Origin: Rhynchopus euleeides
Taxonomy: Eukaryota; Euglenozoa; Diplonemea; Diplonemida; Diplonemidae
DNA: 64,000 nucleotides
Assembly: GCA_963210315.1 (NCBI GenBank)
Contig: OY723320.1
Location: 1,302,001-1,366,000 of the forward strand
Direction of reading: 5' to 3'
Positions 10,070 through 19,403 of the stretch are shown here, in pieces (positions within the stretch are counted from its first letter, which is position 1; every line of letters begins with the position of its first letter). Under the pieces are notes generated by a model, which saw only the letters and a list, made by a program, of their open reading frames with translations, was not told the origin of the DNA and did not search any database. A program made the position numbers and the translations under genes.

Positions 10070-11335
10070 TCACGTCACAACAAATCACACCCGATCACAA
10101 CCGATCACAAAAAATCACAACAAATCGTCAGCTGATTGAGGGTGTGATATGAGGGTTCTATCCAACAAGGATATCAAGGCGGCACTTTCAAAGTCCTGCC
10201 AAGGACAGCGCCACGTGGGTGTGTGCTTCTGATATATGTTATGTCATCATGTGAACCCTCCCCAGCGTGTGCCAACATCCCTGACACGCTCACGAAAAGC
10301 ATGCCACGGAGAAAACAGGTGCCGAAACAACCTGCCGAGCACACGGGTGGTGCCACGTTGATCCACGCAGCGATCTCCCATGACAGGAAGCCTTGTCGCC
10401 ACGGCAGAGTCGCCGCAGACTGTGGGAGAGGTGTCGCCAGTCACCTTGAGGTTGCAGTGTGTCATCAGGCTAAGACCCGTGCCCTCTTCACCTCCCCTGT
10501 TAGGTTGCTCCCATATCGTTGCCTGCTTTGGGGCCTGAAGGACATAGGGGTCCAGCAGGCACTTGAGCATCGCAAGGCATGAGTGGCTGTTTCAAACTCC
10601 TGGTGCAAGCACCCGTCATGGTCTGGGGAAGCCCTCCCAGGTAGTTTAACGTCTTGCCCAGGACAACAAATCACAACATTTTCACAGTGATTTGTTGTGA
10701 TTAGTTGTCCTGGGCAAGACGTTAAACTACCTGGGAGGGCTTCCCCAGACCATGACGGGTGCTTGCACCAGGAGTTTGAAACAGCCACTCATGCCTTGCG
10801 ATGCTCAAGTGCCTGCTGGACCCCTATGTCCTTCAGGCCCCAAAGCAGGCAACGATATGGGAGCAACCTAACAGGGGAGGTGAAGAGGGCACGGGTCTTA
10901 GCCTGATGACACACTGCAACCTCAAGGTGACTGGCGACACCTCTCCCACAGTCTGCGGCGACTCTGCCGTGGCGACAAGGCTTCCTGTCATGGGAGATCG
11001 CTGCGTGGATCAACGTGGCACCACCCGTGTGCTCGGCAGGTTGTTTCGGCACCTGTTTTCTCCGTGTCATGCTTTTCGTGAGCGTGTCAGGGATGTTGGC
11101 ACACGCTGGGGAGGGTTCACATGATGACATAACATATATCAGAAGCACACACCCACGTGGCGCTGTCCTTGGCAGGACTTTGAAAGTGCCGCCTTGATAT
11201 CCTTGTTGGATAGAACCCTCATATCACACCCTCAATCAGCTGACGATTAGTTGTGATTTGTTGTGATTTGTTGTGATCGGTTGTGATTTGTTGTGATTTG
11301 TTGTTTTTTTTCCCTGCCTGATTACCCCATCACCC
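10070..11335. mobile_element. Head-to-head pair of 541-bp elements forming a 1.2-kb palindrome
   Basis: Copy 2 (10123-10663) is on the minus strand and copy 3 (10708-11248) on the plus strand, separated by 44 bp of TTGTGATTTG-type repeat that is itself self-complementary (CACAACATTTTCACAGTGAT). Outer flanks are TTGTGATTTG arrays in inverted orientation (about 10073-10122 and 11249-11310). The right edge carries CCCTGCCTGATTACCCC, the inverse of the left edge of copy 1 near 5853. The arms differ at only a few positions. Such a structure is typical of foldback transposons or of breakage-fusion duplication. Confidence 0.8.
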
Positions 11336-11479
11336 GCATGACGCCAGTGGTCAGAAGCTGATTTCTGATGCAGAATCCGAGGTCTTGGCCCAGTTGTTGA
11401 CGAGGTCACAGGGCCCTGTGGGACCCAGGGTCAGTAGAGCGGCAACCCACTCACCACTAGCTGAAGACCCCTTCAGAAA

Positions 11480-11615
11480 GTGTGAAAGAAAACGGGCGAT
11501 ACTGGGCGATAATCGGGCGATAATTGGGCGATAATGGGCGATAAGGCGATTCGATACGCGATAATCGGGGCTCGAACCCGGTTGGGCGAATATAGGGCGA
11601 TAGGCGAATCGCCCG
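11480..11615. repeat. Microsatellite-like GGGCGATAAT repeats
   Basis: Degenerate tandem copies of GGGCGATA(A)T run from about 11497 to 11610. They are broken by GGGGCTCGAACCCGGTT and end next to CCTAGG followed by a G run. Nothing else was found between 11336 and 12720 except GAAAAATAC direct and inverted copies at about 11687-11740. Confidence 0.6.
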
Positions 11616-12726
11616 CACCCTATGCCTAGGGGGGGGGGGCCGCAGTGTTGGATAAATACAGGGGTCTGGCGGGAAAAATACAGACCGTCGAAAAATACAT
11701 GTATTTTTCGAAAAATACACGAAAAATACATGAAAAGTACGCTGCAGGCGTCTCAACCAGTGGCCTCGCTGGGGGTCGGGCAAACCACAAAAAGACGTGG
11801 TATGGTGCAACCAGGGTCGAATGCACGGCCACAGAACGTTTTCCCCCAGCAGAACTGACGAGTCCTGTCGAATTGCACTTGGAGAGGCATCGGATGTTGC
11901 TTCCTCAGGTCGCCCTGCTGGACCAATAACTCCGTATTCAGGGGATCTTGGATTGCCTTTGAGTACTTGCAAACCTGCAAGCCCGAGGAGAACTTTGCCA
12001 GCACGCAGTGTTCAGGAACGGCAGCACAGCTCGGCTGCGATGAAGTCCCGCGGGCCAAACGCCCGAAGAGCCTCATGTCGGAGCTGGTGTCTATGAAAGA
12101 GTCCAGCTCTGACATAACGTCCGAGGAATCGCTTGCATTTCTGGGTGTGAATGGATGTGATGAACAGTCGCGGACGCTCAAGGACTTGGTCACGCGACAG
12201 GCACATGACAGGGGGTCTGGGGCGCGGAGCCCGAGGCCACGGCAGTGAACAACCTGAAAGTACTCGAAGGCTAGTCCCCACACCGGTTGGTGCTGTATCA
12301 CATCAGCGGGGATGGTCGTTCAGTTGGGACATGATGAGGCGCCCTTCGATGAAAGCAAGCCTCCAGCGTCTGATACACTGCCCATGATGACGTTGAGTCT
12401 TCATACGCTGCGGAACATGAAAACCCGGCCGCAAAAAAGCCCCAAAAGCTGAACCCGCTGTTTCGGTGACCGCGCGCTGGAAGTGGATGCCTTCATTTGT
12501 TGCGCCTGTCTCTGTAAAGTGAGCCTTGCTCATGCAGGAAGCCGGCAGTCCGGTGGAACCTGAACAGCGGTGCAGTGCAATGACACCGGAGTGATGGCAC
12601 TCCCGCACCCGAGGTGTGTGCGGCAGGGGCGTGCCGCTGTGGTGGCGAGGATTGGTGCAGACAGCCCCGCTGTGCCTGGACTCTGCACCGCTCCCGAGGC
12701 AGTGTGCAGCAGATCTCCAGTGCGCC

Positions 12727-12845
12727 CTACTGTAGTACAGTGTATTTTTCCCTGTATTTTTCGTATTTTTCCCCCTTGGGAAAAGTACGAAAAGTACGAA
12801 AAATACATTGAAAAATACACTGAAAAATACAAAGGAAAAATACAC
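12727..12845. repeat. Inverted clusters of the 9-mer GAAAAATAC
   Basis: GTATTTTTC-type units (about 12740-12770) face GAAAAATAC-type units (about 12780-12842) around CCCCCTTGGG, giving an imperfect palindrome. The same 9-mer palindrome occurs at about 11687-11740, roughly 1 kb away. Confidence 0.65.
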
Positions 12846-13239
12846 CTTGCCAACACTGGGGGCCCGGCAGTGCTTGCAGAATACGCGTATTCTTCGAAAA
12901 ACCCAAAATCTGCATACGTGCATACACGGTGGACTCCAGCGGCCCTAGCGGGAGTCTGGGAGCGGGAGTCTGAGCGGGTGTCAAAGACTCCCGCTAGCGG
13001 GAGTCTATACTCCCGCTAGGGGGAGTCTGACTCCCCCTAGCGGGAGTCTTTTCACCTATTTTCATTCATTTTTCCCATGATATAGTTACAGTCTACTGGC
13101 GTGGGGGGTAAAATCATGGTGGAAGAGGGATGGGGAGGGGCTTGTTTTGCTTCTGTCAGTTTCCCCGGACTCTGGACTACCTACCTATCCTCCTGGTAGC
13201 GGCTACACCTGCGGAGGTGAGCGGTTAGAATTTGAGGTG

Positions 13240-14379
13240 TCAAAGTGCGGCCATCGCCTGTCGTAGTTGTGTTACACCTTGGGCAAGACAAGCCATCCTG
13301 CAGGCCTCATCTTCTTCGTCAGAACTGTCATCCCCCTCCTGCTGTGCGCGTTGGTCAAGCGTGCTCAAAGTCGCCTCGGATGACACGAATGGTGTGAAAG
13401 TCGCCCCCAGCGGGATTGGCATTTTGCACAAGCAGAGCGATAATTTGCGGTGTCCTTCGGGGAACCGGGACAGGAAGTAGGGCGCGCTGATGGGTTCAAC
13501 GAAGTCCTGTGTGTTGCAGTGCACAAACCCCTTCTGCAGCTGTGTCAACTGTGTGCAAAGAACATACACAGCCAATCTATGAGCGTGTCGGGTGTGCAGA
13601 CACGGACACAGGATGACTTCTCTATACCCGAGGATCCCGTCCTGCGACAGGTGCGCAACCTTCCAAGGCATGCCCGATGCGCGCCGCTTCTCTTCTGCCA
13701 TCGCAAGATCTCTCTCGTAAGTTGCGGAGCTGGCGATTGTAACGGCATCTTTCTTGCGATGTCCGTTCTCTGCTTCTTCAAATTCGTCGTTGTTCTGCAG
13801 AGGCACTGCATCTTCTGGAGCCCACCAATGATGGAGACTGTGTACGTAGGCATTGCGCGTTGATCCCTTTTCGGCATGCTCCATCAACCAGTGAAATATA
13901 TGCCCTGAGATCCGAGCACGCAAGAAGGGAATCCGGGCTGACTCATCCTTGCATCCCCAGAAGCGCCAGGGGATGTCTGCATACCGGAAATGCATGAGGT
14001 CTGCAAGGGAGACAAAGAGGTAGCGGAACAAGCCCTTGTAGGTGGTGTCCTGTGACATGGCAAGCACGACCTTCCGGAACTGAGCACCTGTCCCATTCTG
14101 CGACACATTCAGTGCAAGGTTTGTACAGGTCTTGTCGAATATTTTTTTTGTTGTCTCATCCAGTACCCTGATCAGCCGCATGGCGAGCCCCTTGCAGTCA
14201 TGGAGTGCTGGGGTGACGTAGCGGGCATTGGGAAGCACACCTGCCAAGAGGGAGGGGTAGCCAGCCTCTTTCATCTCAGAGAGAGTCAGGTGCGGGTATC
14301 GATGCACCTGTTGATACCAGCGTTCTTCTGGGATGTCGCACAGTGAGCATCGGTGCCCTCGCCCCCCGCATCGCCTCAT
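13240..14379 (-). CDS. Orphan protein encoded inside the inverted-repeat element
   Basis: 379 residues, not recognised. The N-terminus has a compact Cys/His cluster (CGGRGHRCSLC, residues 5-15). The middle contains MSQDTTYKGLFRYLFVSLADLMHFRYADIPWRF in part and a second cluster, CPCLHTRHAH. The C-terminus has an acidic stretch (EGDDSSDEEDE) before a short helix. It is the only long ORF between the element's inverted ends, so an element function (transposase or DNA-binding factor) is a reasonable inference. I do not see a DDE or Tyr-recombinase signature that would prove it. The start is the first Met after a stop near 14451. It reads away from the right-hand internal repeat, whose CTCCCGCTAGCGGGAG palindrome lies about 20 bp upstream and could be part of its promoter. 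Confidence 0.6.
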   Translation of the reverse strand: MRRCGGRGHRCSLCDIPEERWYQQVHRYPHLTLSEMKEAGYPSLLAGVLPNARYVTPALHDCKGLAMRLIRVLDETTKKIFDKTCTNLALNVSQNGTGAQFRKVVLAMSQDTTYKGLFRYLFVSLADLMHFRYADIPWRFWGCKDESARIPFLRARISGHIFHWLMEHAEKGSTRNAYVHSLHHWWAPEDAVPLQNNDEFEEAENGHRKKDAVTIASSATYERDLAMAEEKRRASGMPWKVAHLSQDGILGYREVILCPCLHTRHAHRLAVYVLCTQLTQLQKGFVHCNTQDFVEPISAPYFLSRFPEGHRKLSLCLCKMPIPLGATFTPFVSSEATLSTLDQRAQQEGDDSSDEEDEACRMACLAQGVTQLRQAMAAL

Positions 14380-14644
14380 TGTTGCCCACTGCTGATCTAT
14401 ACTCCCGCTAGCGGGAGTTGGACTCCCCCTAGTTGAGACTCCCGAAAAGGGTTAAACCCGGTAGTGGTACCCTACCCCCGCTGGAGTCCACCGTGCAAGG
14501 CCGGATCAGCCCACGGGTGGGTTTGAGGAAGAAATCTGGGGGGGCAAATTTTGCTGCGACTTCCGGTTTCACCCGGCCGAACTCCAGCATCTATCCAGAC
14601 CCACGGTGCCAAGCCGTTCGCCCGTGTCGCGATCATTCGCGGCT

Positions 14645-15025
14645 TCAGGCTGCCCCCGACGACACGTTTGTATCCTGCACCTTGCCATACTTCGCCTCCA
14701 CCTTGTATATGACGGAGAGCGCCCTCCTTCCGCATCGTTGCGACTTCCCTGACAGCGAACTTATCCATGTCAGGGAAGACATGGCGATGATTGCGTTGGC
14801 CACCTGGGTGCTGTGCTGGTGGAGCTCCTTGCTCAACACCGTTGCTAGGAGCCTTCTAATGGATCCCAGTGTCAGCACACTGCCCCCTTTTTTAACAGGG
14901 AAGGCCGTGCAAAAATCATGCACAATGTTCGTCGCCTCCGCAGCCTCGGGACTCTCTGCGCTCTTCTTCTTCTTAATCGACTTTGCCGCCGGCTTCGCTG
15001 CCGGCTTCGTTGTCGTCTTCCCCAT
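14645..15025 (-). CDS. Histone H2B-like ORF with rearranged histone-fold segments
   Basis: 126 residues. Residues 1-30 are a Lys/Ala/Pro-rich tail of histone type (KPAAKPAAKSIKKKK). Residues 32-84 match the second half of the H2B fold: VHDF corresponds to FVNDIF, SVLTLGSI to STLTSREI, and VLSKELHQHS through AII to SS corresponds to VLPGELAKHA through the end of helix alpha-C. The first helix of H2B is missing there but appears afterwards: residues 93-126 read as an H2B tail end plus helix alpha-1 (VIYKV..., then DTNVSS for DTGISS). The order is therefore tail, alpha-2 end, alpha-3, alpha-C, alpha-1. That is either a circular permutation or the remnant of a truncated H2B-H2B doublet. It lies inside the inverted-repeat element, so a captured, decaying host gene is also possible. 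Confidence 0.5.
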   Translation of the reverse strand: MGKTTTKPAAKPAAKSIKKKKSAESPEAAEATNIVHDFCTAFPVKKGGSVLTLGSIRRLLATVLSKELHQHSTQVANAIIAMSSLTWISSLSGKSQRCGRRALSVIYKVEAKYGKVQDTNVSSGAA

Positions 15026-15233
15026 TTTTGTGAATCAGGTCTGCGAGCTGGGATGGGTGGAAACGTCCGTTTCGTTTGGTGTGGCTGTACTTCAGTGACG
15101 AGTGCCACATTGCATAGGTATCATGGGAAAAATGAGTGAAAATAGGTGAAAAGACTCCCGCTAGCGGGAGTTGGACTCCCCCTAGTTGAGACTCCCGAAA
15201 AGGGTTACCCTACCCCCGCTGGAGTCCACCGTG

Positions 15234-16315
15234 TACGTATGAATACGCATACGGCTCGAATACGCATACGGCTGGCAGGTCACCGGTGGAGGAGAGTGGG
15301 CCCGGTGCCTGTGCACGTCCTGTCGTCCTGTGGGCTAGGTTCTCAGGGCGCAGTGGACCCACGTACGTTGTTTCGGCCCCTGGGTACCTTGGGTCGGGGA
15401 AAGCCCATAAGTATGGGCCGGGCCCGACGGCCCATTTGGCTCCTGTACCAAGGTACTTGGTACATGTACCTGGGCCCGGATGGACCCAAAATCTGATTTT
15501 CCCCCAACGGCCAAATCTGGCTCTCTGGGTGCGCATATGTCCCAAAAATGTGCTTCCGGGCATTTTTGGGCACAGTAGCGACGTTGTTCGTGTCAGAACA
15601 GCAGGAGGCACAGTGGGCAGGCACCAAAGAGTGGCATGTGTGGGGGAAGCCCTGCCTGGCAGCGTACAGTGCAAAAGTATTAACAGACGTATGCAGGCGT
15701 TTTTTCGAAATCTGCATACGTGCATACGTATGAATACGCATACGTATGCCCGTATTCGGCGAGCACTGCCCTAGGGGGGGGGGGGTAGGGGTGGTCTAAA
15801 GCCCCCAAAAAGCGTAAATTTTGCATTTTTTTGCACAACACCCCAGAGGCCCCCAAAAACCATGAAACCCACACAGAACCGGTCCGGAACCCCAAAAAAA
15901 TGGTGTGTAGGGGTGTTTGGATGTGTTTGGTGGGCTTTTTTGACCATATTTTTCCTTCCCGTACCTGGGGGTGGCCAGGAGAGAGACACATTATCCCCTG
16001 GGCACGGAAACATCACTGAAACACGACTTCTGAGCGCCAGGAGGGTACGGGGACACATAATGGCTGACCCGAGGCACTCAGTAAGCTCCTGTTTTGAGCA
16101 GCCCCTCATGATTGGCGCCAAATGGGGGGTGGTTTCGTGGCCCCAGTGGTGCCGTGCCATTTGGTGGTATACAGGGAAGGAGGTGCACAGAAGTTTCTCA
16201 CCGACTTGAGCCAGCCCTGCAGGTGGTTGTACACCCCTCCGATGATCCGGTGAGACACTGCCCTGCCATGCGCAGGTTTAATATGGTGACCACGTTTCAT
16301 GTGCTGCATTACTGC
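15234..16315. other. Intergenic with palindromic CATACGTATG motifs
   Basis: GAATACGCATACG-type repeats lie at about 15238-15273, and a palindromic run GCATACGTGCATACGTATG at about 15714-15732 is followed by AATACGCATACGTATG. The same motif borders the element's left end (about 12867-12924). A CCCTAGG followed by a G run is at about 15769. No gene is supported. Confidence 0.5.
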
Positions 16316-17552
16316 TGAAAAACTATCTGTGCCCCCGCTGGATCGTAAAGTGACAGCAAAACGAGACAACAAACCAATTACTGCCGAAAGTTGTTTTGTT
16401 GGAACGCAGACCCCACTCTTTGTGTACACCACTCCCCGGTCTGATGAAGTGGTGTGAGTGGGGACGCACGAGCCAGCTAAAGGCACAGAAAGTTTCCCCA
16501 GTTGGCTACGCCGAACTAACAAAAGAAAAAATATCAGACGGGAGCGGCACGCGGTGTACTTCTGGGGTCGAGCAGCACATCGAGGGCTGTGCTCTCGGGG
16601 CTGTGCAAGTCTCCGTCTTCAACAGCTAGGAAATGTGAAGCTTGACACCTCGACCTACAAAGTGACCCCACTGCGATCCGCACAGATTCCAAATAGTCAA
16701 AAGAAAGGGGTTTCGGAACACCCGAGGAGGGGGTCCCGCTGATTTTGGGTCACTTTCGGGTGATGTCAGGTCCCTGGAGTGACCGCAGATAGCCCATTTT
16801 CAGGGTGGGAGCCCTACTCGTACGTCACCCAGATTCAGCCCAAACCGTGCACCTCGGGTGCACGGTCGCCGGCAGCGCGCGGGCACCCGGAAACAGGCCG
16901 CATTTGCGCGCGCTGCCTGCACCCTGCACGCCAGCCCCCCCCATAGCTGGAGGTGAAACAGTGACTTCCTGATTTTTGAGCATTTTTGAACTCATTTCTT
17001 GACACAGCTTTGAGGGAACGACCGCATGGTGCACATTGAACAGGCTGTATAAAAAAGAAAGCCTCAAGGGAACGGAAAATGGAGGCTTGCACACTTGTTC
17101 CTCCGTGCATTTTTTTGTGACTGGCGACCCTCCGGACTAGTCTACAGGCGACGATACGTTGCTGTGATGTGGCTTTTGTTGTTTCCATTTTTGTTTTGGA
17201 GCTGTGCTAACAACGCAGGAAACTTTGCTATGCAGATCATGTAGGACACACCACACCCGCAGCAGGCGTGTCGCCGCCGCCTGCCAGGGTGTTCTCGCGA
17301 TCGACGAATACCCGCTGGTTCTTCTCTCCCCTTTCTGATTTGCAGACACAAAGTTTTTGTTAGTTCGGCGCAGCCAACTGGGGGAACTTTCTGTGCCTTT
17401 AGCTGGATCGTGCGCCCCCACTCACACCACTTCATCGGACCGGGGAGTGGTGTACACAAAGAGTGGGGTCTGCGTTCCAACAAAACAACTTTTGGCAGTA
17501 ATTGGTTTGTTGTCTCGTTTTGCTGTCACTTTCGGGGGCACAGATAGTTTTT
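16316..17552. mobile_element. 1.24-kb foldback element with about 200-bp inverted arms
   Basis: The left arm (16316-16524) begins TGAAAAACTATCTGTGCCCC and ends CCGAACTAACAAAA. The right arm (17355-17552) is its reverse complement with scattered differences. A frame of about 60 residues reading outward-inward (LVRRSQLG(K/E)LSVPLAGS...TKSGVCVPTKQL) is open and conserved in both arms, which may be chance in young copies. The interior (16525-17354) holds a dispersed-repeat unit at 16657-16745 but no gene. Confidence 0.75.
16657..16745 (+). repeat. GATCCGCAC dispersed repeat unit
   Basis: AAAGTGACCCCACTGCGATC, CGCACAGATTCCAAATAGTC and GAGGAGGGGGTCCCGCTG match the units at 1388-1655 and 5163-5560. 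Confidence 0.75.
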
Positions 17553-17993
17553 TACCTCGTTTCGAGCGACGAAGCGAATCGAAGTTGCGGAATACCGAAG
17601 GAAGTCGGACGACTGATCTGTCTTTGGGATAAGCCTCGCGTAGCACACAACGTGGGGGGATGGGTACAGCGCAGGGACCTCAACACAGCCTTGAGGCTGT
17701 TTGCTGGACAGGGCGTACATTAAAGCGAAACGAACAACATTTTCTCTGTGAATACGCCCTGCATGTCCCTAATTTGCGCTTTCCCAGGGAATCACAAAGC
17801 TTCTCAGGCCGTCATGATTTATCATCGCGAGCGAGAGTGGCCCCAGCCCCCAGCAACCCCACCCCGCCCCCATACCGCAGCTGTGCTTCCTTGTTCACCC
17901 AGTGGCAATGCCACCAACACAACACCTTCACTCGTATCAGAAAAGAACGTCTGCGTGAGCAGTGCGGTTGTCGGAGAGGGAAGAGACGGAATA

Positions 17994-19112
17994 ATGGACG
18001 TGTCTGTGCGGCATGTCGACAGCGGGCACAGCTGTGTCGTCGGTGTTCCGGATGGCGGGACCGTGCTCGGGCTGAAGGCGGATGCGCTCAACGAGATGTT
18101 TGCGGGTTCTGTCGACGCAGACCGTGAGGCTGCAGGGCTGGCGGTACGCATCGAAGGGTGTGAGGAGGATCTGGACGATGCAGAGCGAGTTGCCGACACG
18201 GGTCTGGAGGTTGGGGGTAGTGTGCAGCTGGTGCAGAGATGGCCGCACGTCAAGGCACCTGCTTCCTACAATTGTGGGGAGCACGAGAGCACTGCTCGGT
18301 GCATCGCACTGTCGAGGTGTGGCACGCTGTGTTCAGTGGGGTATGGTCAGGGGTACGGCAGAGGGCACATCACTGTGTTTGACACCAGAACTGCTGGCGT
18401 GGTGGCGGACCTCACACATGGGGGGAGAGCAATTTCCTGCACCGCGTTCTCAGTCTGTGGGACGTGGCTGGCAACGTGCTCTGCGAACAGCGCCATCCGC
18501 GTGTGGCTGACAGCAACGTGGAAGCAGGTGTGCTCTCTGGAGGAGCACTACTCAGGGGTGGGGAGTGCAGCGTGGACACACTGCGGACGTCTCGTGTCGG
18601 GGGACAGGAACGGGAAGGTGTGTGTGTGGGACTTGGAGGGCACACCAAGTGCAACAGTGCTGGAGGGGCAGCATCCGATGATGGGGGTGGCAGTGTCGAC
18701 GACGAGGATCTTCACCGGGTCAGGGAAGACCATCCGAGTGCATGACATCAGCACCCTCACCCACAACGACAGTTTGTGTGGGCACGTAGAGTCTGTGTTC
18801 CATATCGCCCTGACTAACGACGATCAGCACCTGGTGTCGTGCTCTCGCGACATGTCACTTAAGGTGTGGTGCACAACCAGCCTCAGCTGCATCCGTACTG
18901 GCGCTTTCTGTGGGATCCCGTTTTTGCTTGCCGTGTCGCAGCCAGGTGGTGTCGTGGCAGTGTCATTGGGTACCCACACCAAGTTGTTCAGCCTCAGCAC
19001 CTTGCAGTGCTTGGGGCGAGTGGAGTCACTAGGTAAAGATGTTGGGCTCAGCCCCTGTGGGAGGTGGCTCTTCACACCGAGTATCCATTCTGTGAATGTG
19101 CGTGCTGTGTGA
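17994..19112 (+). CDS. WD40-repeat protein with ubiquitin-like N-terminus (paralogue A)
   Basis: 372 residues. The start at 17994 is chosen because the paralogue at 57293 begins with the same MDVSVRHVDSGHSCVVGVP; the upstream in-frame extension is not conserved. Residues 1-80 look like a ubiquitin-type beta-grasp domain (leading MDVSVRHV strand, then a helix with GLKADALNEMF, ending in ...VGGSVQLVQRW). Residues 85-372 form WD40 blades with repeated pattern GHITVFD, IRVWLTATWKQV, GKVCVWDLEG, TIRVHDIS and LKVWCTTSLSC, so a seven-bladed propeller acting as an intracellular scaffold is likely. The last blade is weak (LFSLSTLQC...SPCGRWLF). No intron is needed. The partner is unknown. It lies about 290 bp upstream of the protease gene in the same direction. 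Confidence 0.85.
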   Translation: MDVSVRHVDSGHSCVVGVPDGGTVLGLKADALNEMFAGSVDADREAAGLAVRIEGCEEDLDDAERVADTGLEVGGSVQLVQRWPHVKAPASYNCGEHESTARCIALSRCGTLCSVGYGQGYGRGHITVFDTRTAGVVADLTHGGRAISCTAFSVCGTWLATCSANSAIRVWLTATWKQVCSLEEHYSGVGSAAWTHCGRLVSGDRNGKVCVWDLEGTPSATVLEGQHPMMGVAVSTTRIFTGSGKTIRVHDISTLTHNDSLCGHVESVFHIALTNDDQHLVSCSRDMSLKVWCTTSLSCIRTGAFCGIPFLLAVSQPGGVVAVSLGTHTKLFSLSTLQCLGRVESLGKDVGLSPCGRWLFTPSIHSVNVRAV

Positions 19113-19403
19113 CGTTCCGCGGAAGGGCGGCACTTCGGGACCCTCTTTTGCTTCTGTGCTTGCCGTGCCGACTGCCGTTGTTGCCTTCCAGCACAACACT
19201 TCCTGCTAGTTGGAGGCAGCGTGCATCCGAGGTGCGACTGCTCAGGATGACTGTTCCGGACAGCCTCTGCCCCCACCCTCCCAAGCCCCTCCAACCACGC
19301 TGCTGTCGCAGCCAAATCTACTGCACATCTCGTGCGCCAGTTGCCAACATCACCACTGCCGACACACAACACACAACACCGCAGGTTGCCAAGGATTGCC
19401 ACG

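Larger units (their letters stand above)
12925..15233. mobile_element. 2.3-kb terminal-inverted-repeat element
   Basis: The ends are CACGGTGGACTCCAGCGG (12925-12942) and its perfect reverse complement (15216-15233). Inside lie CTCCCGCTAGCGGGAG palindromes. A further 44-bp inverted repeat (13038-13080 against 15121-15164, with one mismatch) runs through TTTTCACCTATTTTCATT. A third, internal copy of the right end (about 14399-14495) suggests a nested or internally duplicated element. The cargo is the minus-strand ORF at 13240-14379 and the H2B-like ORF at 14645-15025. Relics of the same end occur at 25637-25686 and near 25795. Confidence 0.75.

Noticed and set aside
11555-11600. tRNA-like B-box (GGGTTCGAGCCCC on the minus strand)
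   Set aside because: The T-arm has only four good pairs, no acceptor stem or anticodon arm is visible, and it sits in a GGGCGATAAT microsatellite.
16435-16460. Another CTGATGA as a possible hammerhead core
   Set aside because: No paired stem II and no GAAA follow at the required position.
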